Assembly (NCBI GenBank): GCA_963737745.1
Contig: CAVTTR010000008.1
Span: 62,001-126,000, forward strand
Source of the DNA: Bog-473 sp963737745
GTDB taxonomy: Bacteria; Actinomycetota; Acidimicrobiia; Acidimicrobiales; RAAP-2
Reading direction: 5' to 3'
DNA: 64,000 nucleotides
The position numbers and the translations under genes were made by a program. The notes below the pieces were generated by a model. It made no database searches. It saw only the letters and a program-made list of their open reading frames with translations, and had not been told where the DNA came from. Below, one piece after another: positions 55,576 to 63,616 of this stretch; positions within the stretch are counted from its first letter, which is position 1, and each line of letters opens with the position of its first letter.

Positions 55576-56601
55576 ATGCGTATCGCTCGTGCACCGGGAC
55601 GGATCACCCTCATGGGCGACCACACCGACTACAACCAGGGCCTCTCACTCGCCATGGCCATCGACCTGGCGACCGAAGTCAGCTTCACCCCCAAGGTGGG
55701 AAGTTTTCTGGTCGGCGTGACCACCGACCAATTCGCCGAACCGTGGGAGATCACACTGGGAAAGATCAGCCCGACCCAGCCTGCGGCGGCTGCTCTCGTG
55801 GCGGCCCTCGTCGCCCTGGTTCGCCCGGCCTCGGGCGGCAGCATGAAGGTAACAAGCACCATCCCCGTGGGAGCCGGGCTCTCTTCGAGCGCCGCCTTCT
55901 CGGTGGCCTGTTTACTTGCCCTCGGGTTGGACCAGGACCCGCTGTCGCTGGCCAGGTCCTGCCAGAGAGCCGAAGAAGCCGCCGGATCCCGAGTCGGCCT
56001 GCTCGACCCCATGGCCATCATCGGTGCGCAGGCGGACCACGGTCTCGCCATCGACTTCGCCACGCTCGAGACCCATGCGGTCGCTATCCCCGACGCGGCG
56101 GCCTTTGTCGTGGTGCACTGCGGTGTGAGTCGCGACCTCGGCACCTCGCTCTACGCCGACCGTCGGGCCGAGTGCGAGATGGCCGCAAATCACATAGGCC
56201 AAGCGCTCGGGCTGTGCACGCTCGGCGACCTGAGTGCGCTCCCCGGTTCGGTGTTGCGGCGCCGAGCCCGTCATGTGATCACCGAGTGCGCGCGTGTGTC
56301 AGAAGTCGAGCGCCTCTTGGGCCGAGGCAATCTGAGAGGTGTGGGTGCGCTCATGATCGAGGGGCACCGCAGTCTGGCCGAGGACTTCAGGGTCTCCATT
56401 CCCGCCCTGGACGAGCTGGTCGATCGGCTGGCAAAAACTCCGGGCGTCTACGGGGCCCGCATGACCGGTGGTGGATTCGGCGGTTGCGCCGTCGCGCTCT
56501 GCGAGCCGGACTCACCAGCTCTCAACGTGAAGAACTACGGTTCCCTGCGGGCCTGGACGGTCCGCCCGTCGGCCGGAGCCGAGGTGCGCTCGCGTCCCTG
56601 A
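55576..56601 (+). CDS. Galactokinase-like GHMP kinase
   Basis: 341 residues. Motif 1 is APGRITLMGDHTDYNQG (usual galactokinase: GRVNLIGEHTDY), motif 2 PVGAGLSSSAAFSVA, and motif 3 ARMTGGGFGGCAVAL. The glutamate that contacts the sugar 6-hydroxyl is Asp here, so substrate could differ. No other Leloir-pathway gene is visible. ATG start; divergent from the CoA transferase, starts 45 bp apart. Confidence 0.85.
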   Translation: MRIARAPGRITLMGDHTDYNQGLSLAMAIDLATEVSFTPKVGSFLVGVTTDQFAEPWEITLGKISPTQPAAAALVAALVALVRPASGGSMKVTSTIPVGAGLSSSAAFSVACLLALGLDQDPLSLARSCQRAEEAAGSRVGLLDPMAIIGAQADHGLAIDFATLETHAVAIPDAAAFVVVHCGVSRDLGTSLYADRRAECEMAANHIGQALGLCTLGDLSALPGSVLRRRARHVITECARVSEVERLLGRGNLRGVGALMIEGHRSLAEDFRVSIPALDELVDRLAKTPGVYGARMTGGGFGGCAVALCEPDSPALNVKNYGSLRAWTVRPSAGAEVRSRP

Positions 56602-56665
56602 CACCGCCGCGCCAACCCTCAGACCTCAGCCCTCAGCCCTGAGAGTCCAGTTTCCCTGACAAGAG

Positions 56666-57727
56666 TCAGTCTCCGGACTCGGAGGCGGCGGCTTGTGAGG
56701 TGGCGATGAGCGCTTCGAGCGCTGCCTCGGCTCGGCCCCCATCAAGGGACTCATTGGCCAGTTGTACGCCGGGGGCGAGAGCGTCCACGCGCCCGATCAC
56801 CATGAGGGCCGCGGCAGCGTTGAGCACCCCGATATCACGGTTCGGTCCCCCTGCACCCGAGAGCACTGAGCGGATGGCGGCGGCATTGAAGGCGGCGTCT
56901 CCCCCTCGAAGGTCGTCCATGCTGGCGGGGGCGAACCCCAATGTTCCAGGGTCGATCCGCCACTCCGAGAGCTCAAAGGCTCCGGCGCCGTCTCCATTGA
57001 GCTCGAGCACGGTGGAGGGCGACGTCACGCTGAGCTCGTCGAGCCCATCGTCGGCGTAAATGATCATGGCGCGCCGGCTGCCCGTCGACCCCAACACGTG
57101 TGCCATGGTCGTTGCCATGGCCGGATCATTGACTCCCACCAGTTGATGGCGCGTGCGGGCCGGGTTGGTGAGGGGACCGAGGAAGTTGAAGATCGTCGGC
57201 ACGCCCAGCTCGCGCCGGATAGGCGCCACGTAACGCATCGCCGGATGAAAGCGCTGCGCAAAACAAAAGCCGATACCCGCATCGGCGATGCAGCGGGCCA
57301 CGCCGACCGGACCGATCTCGATGGCCACCCCGAGGGACTCGAGCACGTCGGCGGAGCCCACCGACGACGAGGCCGAACGCCCCCCGTGCTTGCAAACCGT
57401 CACACCGCATCCGGCGACTATCAAAGAGGCCAAGGTGGTCACATTGATGCTGCTGAGCCGATCTCCCCCCGTGCCGACCAGGTCGACCACCTTGTCGGGG
57501 CCGGCGGGGAGGACGAGGGGTACCGCCGCCGACACCATGGCGCGGGCCAGTCCCGTCACTTCGGGCACCGTTTCGCCCTTGGCATGTAGCAGCGTGAGGA
57601 ACGCACCGATCTGGGCCGCCGTGGCCTCGCCGGCCAATACGGAACCCAAAATGACTTCGGCCTCTTCCTCGGTTAGGGATTCCCGGCGAACGAGGCGGCT
57701 CAAGATGTCCGGCCACGTGATCGTCAT
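56666..57727 (-). CDS. trpD: Anthranilate phosphoribosyltransferase
   Basis: 353 residues. Second step of tryptophan synthesis: PRPP plus anthranilate gives PRA. Motifs: VDLVGTGGDRLSSINVTTLASLIVAGCGVTVCKHGGRSASSSVGSADVLESLG, then FNFLGPLTNPA. No other trp genes are adjacent. The ATG gives family length; eight bases separate it from the acyl-CoA dehydrogenase stop. Confidence 0.95.
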   Translation of the reverse strand: MTITWPDILSRLVRRESLTEEEAEVILGSVLAGEATAAQIGAFLTLLHAKGETVPEVTGLARAMVSAAVPLVLPAGPDKVVDLVGTGGDRLSSINVTTLASLIVAGCGVTVCKHGGRSASSSVGSADVLESLGVAIEIGPVGVARCIADAGIGFCFAQRFHPAMRYVAPIRRELGVPTIFNFLGPLTNPARTRHQLVGVNDPAMATTMAHVLGSTGSRRAMIIYADDGLDELSVTSPSTVLELNGDGAGAFELSEWRIDPGTLGFAPASMDDLRGGDAAFNAAAIRSVLSGAGGPNRDIGVLNAAAALMVIGRVDALAPGVQLANESLDGGRAEAALEALIATSQAAASESGD

Positions 57728-57734
57728 CGCCACT

Positions 57735-58910
57735 TCAGTTCCACCACAAATCCCGCTCGAGGACGCCGCGCGCAATCAGGCCGAGCTGGACCTGGGACGT
57801 GCCTTCGACGATCGTCAGTTGCTTGGCGTCGCGATACCACTGCTCCGTCGGATGATCCTCCATGTACCCCGCAGCACCCAGAAGCTGGACGGCCAGAGAG
57901 GAGGCCCGCACGGCAAGCTCGGTGGCGTGGTATTTGGCCATGGAGAGAAACGGGACGTCCTCTTTGGTGTATCTCTCCTGGTCAGCGAGGACGGCAGCCC
58001 GGTACGTCAGGAGGCGAGCCGCCTCAATGTCCACGGCGCACTTGGCGATCTCCCACTGGATGCCCTGAAAGTCGGCGATCTTCTGCCCGAAGGCCTCGCG
58101 CTGCTGGACGTACTCGGTGGCATACATGAGTGCGCCCTCGGCCAGCCCAATGCCCCGAGCCGCCACGATGGGACGCATGGCGTTGAGACCCAGCATGGCC
58201 AGGCGGAAGCCGCCGACCTCGCCAATGACGTTCTCGGGCGGCACGCGCACGCCGGTGAGGATGAGCTCGCCGGTATCGACGCCCTTGACGCCCATTTTGT
58301 GATCGGTGCGACCCACGTCGACCCCGTCCCACGTGCGCTCGACGATGAAGGCGGTGATCGAATCGTGAGCCCGACTCGTCGGCTCGCTCGTCTTGGCGAA
58401 CACGGTGTACCAGTCGGCCTCACGCACGCCCGACATCCAGCATTTCGTGCCGTCGAGGATCCAGCCACCCGGCGTCGCACCGTCGGGCACACCCCGCGTG
58501 CGCATACCCATGACATCACTTCCCGCCTGCGGCTCGGAGAGTCCGAAGGACGCACGCTGGCTGCCCTCGGCGATGCCGGGCAGGTACCGCTTCTTCTGCG
58601 CCTCCGTACCGGCAATCATGATGGCGCCCGTCGGCAGGCGGGTCAGCAGCAGCATGAGAGCAGCGGCGTTCGAGTACTTGGCCACCTCTTCGATGGCGAC
58701 GGTCAGACCGAGGATCCCGGCGCCTGAGCCCCCGTATTCGGTCGGGATGCAGAGACCGAGCAGTCCGGCGTCTCGAAACGCGTCGAAGATGTCTTGAGGA
58801 TAGGTCCCCTCTGTGTCGATGGAGCGGGCGCGGGGTTGCACCTTGTCTTGAGCCAAGCGACGCACCGAAATTTGCAGCTCAATCAGCTCGTCCGGGAGAT
58901 CAAAATCCAC
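57735..58910 (-). CDS. Acyl-CoA dehydrogenase (second copy)
   Basis: 391 residues. FGLSEPQAGSDVMGMRTRG, DGTKCWMSGVREADWYTVFAK and RLLTYRAAVLA, with the catalytic glutamate in QLTIVEGTSQVQLG. The chain ends in a short Trp-rich tail. Not the same subtype as the copy at 3.4 kb. Upstream of trpD in the same direction, divergent from the LCP gene. Confidence 0.94.
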   Translation of the reverse strand: MDFDLPDELIELQISVRRLAQDKVQPRARSIDTEGTYPQDIFDAFRDAGLLGLCIPTEYGGSGAGILGLTVAIEEVAKYSNAAALMLLLTRLPTGAIMIAGTEAQKKRYLPGIAEGSQRASFGLSEPQAGSDVMGMRTRGVPDGATPGGWILDGTKCWMSGVREADWYTVFAKTSEPTSRAHDSITAFIVERTWDGVDVGRTDHKMGVKGVDTGELILTGVRVPPENVIGEVGGFRLAMLGLNAMRPIVAARGIGLAEGALMYATEYVQQREAFGQKIADFQGIQWEIAKCAVDIEAARLLTYRAAVLADQERYTKEDVPFLSMAKYHATELAVRASSLAVQLLGAAGYMEDHPTEQWYRDAKQLTIVEGTSQVQLGLIARGVLERDLWWN

Positions 58911-58937
58911 CGGCGAAGGCTATCGGAGGGTCCTGCC

Positions 58938-59134
58938 ATGTATTTTCTCTCCCTTGACTCCCGACGAGGAACCCGATGAGGCCACCGACACGACACCAAC
59001 TGGTCCATCTGAGGCCGCGGGAGCACTGAACGAGCCGGACTCCGCCGACGAATTACCCACCGACACGCCGCAGACACCAGCGGACGAGCCGATCCCTCAA
59101 GACGCCACCGCCGAAGCAAACGCCGAGGAAGCAT
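58938..59134 (+). other. Probable displaced 5' part of the LCP gene
   Basis: GGAGGG precedes an ATG at 58938; after a short frame (MYFLSL), the frame from 58954 encodes an acidic stretch rich in Asp, Glu, Pro and Thr (DEEPDEATDTTPTGPSE, then ADEPIPQDATAEANAEE). That composition continues directly into the LCP frame from 59135. A frame change near 59120-59150, and perhaps one near 58955, would join them as a long acidic cytoplasmic tail. Confidence 0.5.
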
Positions 59135-61078
59135 GTGCCGAGCGAAGGGCCAACGGCGAACCAAGCAACCGGCGGCGGCACGGACGGAGCGGCTCCTACG
59201 TCGGACCTGCCCGATGACTCGGCTGTGGTCAGCGAAGATGGGGCGAGCGACCCGATCGTTGACCCCGCTCCCGCTGCGCCCACACCCGATCCAACTCCCC
59301 CCAGGGGTACCGAAGTCGGAGCAGAACCGGCCGCAGAGGCTGCGGCGTCGGAGGTGCCCGAAAAAAGACTCGTCGCCTCCTCAACGAATCCAGTCCCGGT
59401 CGCCTCTTCGGCCGAAGCCCTCGAATCACGAGCCGACGTCCAATCGGACCTACGCAAGGCCCGCAAGAAAGAGGAACGCCGAAAGCATCGCTGGCGTCGA
59501 CGCCTCATTTACTCCTTATCGTTCATCGTCTTCCTCGCCGTCGCCGGCGCGGGCGGCATCTTCCTCTATGCCCGGTACCGCTATGACGAGATCCCCAAAA
59601 TTCATTCAAAACACCTGGTCAAGCAGGCGGCCGCGCCGGGCAAACCCTTCAATGTGCTGCTCGTCGGTTCTGACTCTCGCGCCTTCGTCGACAATCCGAC
59701 CCAAGTGAAAGCCTTCGGCGACGAAGCAAACGCTGGCGGCCAGCGGAGCGACGTGACGATGGTGGCCCGCTTTGTCCCGGCGACCAAATCGGTCACGGTG
59801 ATCTCCATTCCCCGCGACCTATGGGTTGACATCCCCAAAAACAGCACCGATATCCAAGGCATGAATCGCATCAATGCGGCGTTCAACTCGGGCCCCGACC
59901 TGCTCATCCAAACAATCGAGTCGGTCCTTCATATCCCCATCAACCACTACATCTCCGTCGGTTTCCCCGGTTTCTTGGGCATGGTGAATGCACTCGGAGG
60001 AGTCACCATGGACTTTCCCACCGAGGTGAAGGACACCTACACCGGCCTCGACATCACCACCGTAGGCTGCCAAGTCATCAACGGAACGACCTCACTGCAA
60101 CTTGTCCGCAGCCGTCATCTCGAATACACAAACAGCAACGGGCGCTGGGAGTACGACGGCCTTTCTGACTTCAGCCGAATCCAGCGGCAGGATTCCTTCT
60201 TCCGGGCCGTCCTGGCCAAGGTCAACACGTCGATCACCAATCCCTTGGCCATCAACAGTTTCATTTCTTCTGCCGTCGGTAACTTGGCCATCGACGACAC
60301 GCTCAGCGAGAGCGATCTCCTCCACATCGCCACCGAGTTCAGGGGCCTGCAGTCCTCTCACCTAATAACCGAGACGCTACCCACAACGAGCTATGTAACG
60401 GATGGAGGGGCCGACGTTCTCCTGGCCGCTCAGCCGTACGCCAGCCAGATGATCGCGGCATTCAACCAACTTGGCGAGCCGACACCGAATCCCGCTACGA
60501 CCACGACCACGACGGCTCCACCCCTCGCCAACAATGCCGTCTCGGTCAATGTTCTGAACGCTTCGGGCGGTGGGCTCTTGGCGACCGACACGGCGGACGC
60601 GCTCAAACAAGATGGCTTCGTGATCACTGGCATCAACAATGCGCCAAGCGTCATCGCAGCCGGCAACCCGTCGGAGATCTTTTACGGTCCGAGCGGGCTG
60701 CCCGCGGCCAAGACGCTGGCGGCCTCCCTGCAGGGCAAGGTGAACTACGTTCCAGACCCCACCCTGACGGGAAACAATCTCGACCTGTGGGTGGCCAATG
60801 CAGATCTGACCGTCACAACGACGACGACGACCACGACCACGACCACGCCCGGTACGACGCAGACGGGTGGGACCGGTTCGGGCACGACGACGACCACCAT
60901 CCCTGGGAACGTCTATACCAACACGCAACCCGAACCCTGGAACCCGGTCCCCTGCACCCTTGGTACGTCGGCTACGAACGCCTCAACCACGACGTCGCCT
61001 CCGACAAAGACGGCGACGAAAAAGTCGACAGCAACGAATTCAGCTTCGACATCGACGACTCCTACAGCGTCGGGCTGA
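59135..61078 (+). CDS. LytR-CpsA-Psr (LCP) family cell-wall ligase with LytR C-terminal domain
   Basis: 647 residues from the GTG. Acidic, disordered cytoplasmic part (1-105), basic stretch KARKKEERRKHRWRRR, one membrane helix (about 124-147), then the LCP catalytic domain: NVLLVGSDSRAFV, GQRSDVTMVARF, ISIPRDLWVDIP, NRINAAFNSG and LVRSRHLEY...SDFSRIQRQ. Residues 447-545 fit the LytR C-terminal domain (VSVNVLNASG). Poly-Thr tracts flank it. Attaches glycopolymers to peptidoglycan. The 3' end is convergent with whiB. Confidence 0.93.
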   Translation: MPSEGPTANQATGGGTDGAAPTSDLPDDSAVVSEDGASDPIVDPAPAAPTPDPTPPRGTEVGAEPAAEAAASEVPEKRLVASSTNPVPVASSAEALESRADVQSDLRKARKKEERRKHRWRRRLIYSLSFIVFLAVAGAGGIFLYARYRYDEIPKIHSKHLVKQAAAPGKPFNVLLVGSDSRAFVDNPTQVKAFGDEANAGGQRSDVTMVARFVPATKSVTVISIPRDLWVDIPKNSTDIQGMNRINAAFNSGPDLLIQTIESVLHIPINHYISVGFPGFLGMVNALGGVTMDFPTEVKDTYTGLDITTVGCQVINGTTSLQLVRSRHLEYTNSNGRWEYDGLSDFSRIQRQDSFFRAVLAKVNTSITNPLAINSFISSAVGNLAIDDTLSESDLLHIATEFRGLQSSHLITETLPTTSYVTDGGADVLLAAQPYASQMIAAFNQLGEPTPNPATTTTTTAPPLANNAVSVNVLNASGGGLLATDTADALKQDGFVITGINNAPSVIAAGNPSEIFYGPSGLPAAKTLAASLQGKVNYVPDPTLTGNNLDLWVANADLTVTTTTTTTTTTTPGTTQTGGTGSGTTTTTIPGNVYTNTQPEPWNPVPCTLGTSATNASTTTSPPTKTATKKSTATNSASTSTTPTASG

Positions 61079-61113
61079 CCCACCTCGGGGACGTTCCTAC
61101 CAGTCAAATGGCG

Positions 61114-61353
61114 TCAGGCCGACTTGCGCCTTTGTCGCACGATGCGCCGACGCTCCCGCTCGGTGGTCCCACCCCACACGCCCTCACGCTCGCGGTGAGC
61201 CAGGGCGTGCTCGAGGCAAGCCTGACGGACCGGGCATTCGGCGCAAATAGCCTTGGCTTCGGCCGCATCGGCCTCGTCCTCTGAAATGGGGTAAAACGCC
61301 TCAACATCGAGGCCCCGGCAGCTGGCCTGCTTGCGCCACGTGGTGGCACTCAT
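61114..61353 (-). CDS. WhiB-family iron-sulfur transcriptional regulator
   Basis: 79 residues. Four cluster cysteines: one in KQASCRGLD and three in CAECPVRQAC; the helical turn is GVWGGTTERERR and the tail is basic (RRRIVRQRRKSA). GAGGAAG lies eight bases before the ATG. The GTG at 61362 is a longer alternative. WhiB proteins sense O2/NO/redox through the [4Fe-4S] cluster and bind sigma factor. The subtype (WhiB1-7) is not assigned; GVWGG without extra domains fits WhiB1/2. Confidence 0.95.
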   Translation of the reverse strand: MSATTWRKQASCRGLDVEAFYPISEDEADAAEAKAICAECPVRQACLEHALAHREREGVWGGTTERERRRIVRQRRKSA

Positions 61354-61511
61354 GGGAAACACTTCCTCGCAAAGTCGGATATGGGCAGTCTCGCCCTAGT
61401 CGGGAGCACAGCTGGAGTTCCCCAGCGGCGCCGGCACCGAATTCCGGCGAACGAAGAGTATGGCCTACGGCCGGTGGGCCTGTAAAGAGGCACACAAAGA
61501 ATTATCCCTGG

Positions 61512-62127
61512 TCAGCCGATAGGAAGCGGCTTTGTTGTTCCACGAAGGTCGCCCAGCAGTTCCTGGCGCACGGGCTCTGGGAGTCTCGGTGCGCTCCTCG
61601 TATTCGAGATGGTGGGCCACGAGGGCGACTTCCGCTGGCCCGGCGAAGGCCTCCACCTGGGCCGGGGTGAAGGGGAATCTGATGTAGTGGACCGCCGGTG
61701 TAATCGTCTCGCGCACCAGGGCAGCGGCATGCGCTTCTTCTGGCACGCTGGGCACGAGGTCGTCACCAATCGCAATTCCGAGCTGTCGCTCAATTCCCAC
61801 GAGCTTTGGCAGCCACTCCCGCAGAAGGTCGTCGGAGGTGAGTTCGATGAAAAGCGTGGCCGAGAGCTCGCCCACCTGGGGTAGGAGCCGATTGTAGATG
61901 TCGAGCTCGACCTGAATCGCTTCGTCGGAGAGGATCTTCTCCACCCGAGCCATCTCCTGAATCTGGAACCGAACCGTGTCCACGGACTCGAAGACCAGGG
62001 TCATGATGGGACCGAGCGCCACGCGGCGCAGGCGTTTGCGGCCGATGACACGGGCTCGATAATCCTCGCGGACCCGCTCGTAAGCCCGTAAATCGAGCAC
62101 GTCGGCCAGAGTCAGCGCGGCCGTCAT
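61512..62127 (-). CDS. DUF3501 family protein, 3' frameshift
   Basis: About 205 residues when repaired. LDLRAYERVREDYRARVIGRKRLRRVALGPIMTLVFESVDTVRFQIQEMARVEKIL is diagnostic of DUF3501. The literal frame ends at 61465 with an unrelated tail; shifting one base near 61585 gives LPEPVRQELLGDLRG and a stop at 61512. The family typically sits by rubrerythrin and an iron-sulfur protein. Its ATG overlaps the small upstream ORF (TCATGA). Function unknown. Confidence 0.88.
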
Positions 62128-62246
62128 GACGGCTGGCCGAGGATCGATGACCCCGTCACGTTCCCGCGGACAGAGCGGTCCAACTCGACCTGCAGCGCGT
62201 CTCGCTCGCGCTGCAGGTCGATCTGACCGTCAACCAGGAGTCGCAT
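62124..62246 (-). CDS. Possible 40-residue ORF between rubrerythrin and DUF3501
   Basis: MRLLVDGQIDLQRERDALQVELDRSVRG... begins 8 bp after the rubrerythrin stop and ends in an ATGA overlap with DUF3501, the arrangement expected of a translationally coupled gene. The body is a short amphipathic, charged helix. No family is recognised. It might be a remnant of the iron-sulfur protein gene usually found at this position, or only a leader. Confidence 0.4.
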   Translation of the reverse strand: MRLLVDGQIDLQRERDALQVELDRSVRGNVTGSSILGQPS

Positions 62247-62254
62247 GCCGCGCT

Positions 62255-62674
<420 letters not shown>

Positions 62675-62712
62675 GGTGTGTTGGTACCTTTCTTTCTCGC
62701 TGATTGTTCTGA

Positions 62713-63141
62713 CTACTGTTGATCTACTTGACACTCGTCGCACAGGCCGCGAAAGACGACCTCTGCACTCAACACGTTGAAACCGGGTGCGGCATCTGAT
62801 GGCATGTGCAAGCCGGGGAAGTCGGCGTCCACATCGCGCACCTTGCCACAGGACCGGCAGACCACGTGATGGTGGTTCGACTCCACGTTCGGGTCGAACC
62901 GGGCCGAGCCCGTGCCCAGTTCCAGAGCGGAGATCTCCCCCAGTTCGGCCAGGTCATGCAACGTCTGGTACACCGTCTTGAGGGAGACGTTGGGCATCTC
63001 TGTGCGCACTTTTTCGTAGACCTTTTCGGCCGAGGGATGCGTGACATCGCCCTCGAGAGCTCGGAATATGCACTGACGCTGGGCTGTGATCTTTCGCCCA
63101 TTGGCCCTGAAGAGGTCGGTCAGCGCATCGGAGGACTGCAT
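62713..63141 (-). CDS. Fur/PerR-family metalloregulator
   Basis: 142 residues. Winged-helix segment ANGRKITAQRQCIFRALEGDVTHPSAEKVYEKVRTEMPNVSLKTVYQTL, sensor histidines in NHHHVVCRSCGKVRD and the structural zinc cysteines CRSC and CDEC. Association with rubrerythrin and a peroxide-defence layout favours PerR or FurA behaviour over classical iron-Fur, but this is inferred. The ATG at 63141 lies nine bases after a plausible -10 (TATGGT), so the transcript may have no leader. Confidence 0.92.
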   Translation of the reverse strand: MQSSDALTDLFRANGRKITAQRQCIFRALEGDVTHPSAEKVYEKVRTEMPNVSLKTVYQTLHDLAELGEISALELGTGSARFDPNVESNHHHVVCRSCGKVRDVDADFPGLHMPSDAAPGFNVLSAEVVFRGLCDECQVDQQ

Positions 63142-63150
63142 GTCGTCGTC

Positions 63151-63212
63151 ACCATAGCGTCCCCTCCTGGTTTTGACAATCGTTGTCAAACAGGCTCCAC
63201 GCGCGCTACCTT
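63151..63212. promoter_or_regulatory. Fur-type operator with overlapping divergent promoters
   Basis: The palindrome TTTGACAATCGTTGTCAAA (63172-63190) has two 8-base arms around TCG. For fur, TTGTCA (63179-63174) is followed by a 17-base spacer and TATGGT (63156-63151), then 9 bases to the ATG. For the plus-strand gene, TTGTCA (63183-63188), an 18-base spacer, TACCTT (63207-63212), then 6 bases to the GTG. Both -35 elements lie inside the operator, so binding should block both genes. Inferred from sequence alone. Confidence 0.65.
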
Positions 63213-63218
63213 TCTGGG

Positions 63219-63464
63219 GTGGCTGACTACGTGATCCCGGAACCCGAACCCAAAGAAATCGACGAGAAGCTCGAGATCGAGTTCCGGCATCTCGCCGAGA
63301 ATGCCGTCCTGAGGGGCAAACCGTCCGGCAACGAAAAATGCGAAAACTGCCGCTACTACCTCGAGCCGCACAAGGACATCTCATACTGCTGGCACCCCAA
63401 GCTGCGGATCCTCGTGGGTGACCAGTGGTGGTGCCAGTGGTGGGAGGCAACGCCCGAGGGCTAG
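63219..63464 (+). CDS. Small HiPIP-like Cys protein sharing a Fur-type operator
   Basis: 81 residues from a GTG start. Four cysteines are spaced C-x2-C-x12-C-x14-C (KCENCRYYLEP, ISYCWHPK, QWWCQWWE), close to the high-potential iron-sulfur protein pattern, with aromatic residues beside the last Cys as in HiPIPs. There is no signal peptide. The N-terminal part is acidic and helical (PEPEPKEIDEKLEIEFRHLAEN). A zinc-binding role is an alternative. Divergent from fur. Confidence 0.7.
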   Translation: MADYVIPEPEPKEIDEKLEIEFRHLAENAVLRGKPSGNEKCENCRYYLEPHKDISYCWHPKLRILVGDQWWCQWWEATPEG

Positions 63465-63616
63465 GAGGCGAGGTCGGTCCCGCGTCGCCCGGGGGCCTGA
63501 CCAATGGAGTGGCGACGAACGTTTCGGGTTCCGCATGGCGGTGATGGCGGGCCTCGAAGCGATGAGTCGGGCGGAACTGCGACGGCCACTTCGGGCGGGC
63601 AAGGATCTCCGACGAC

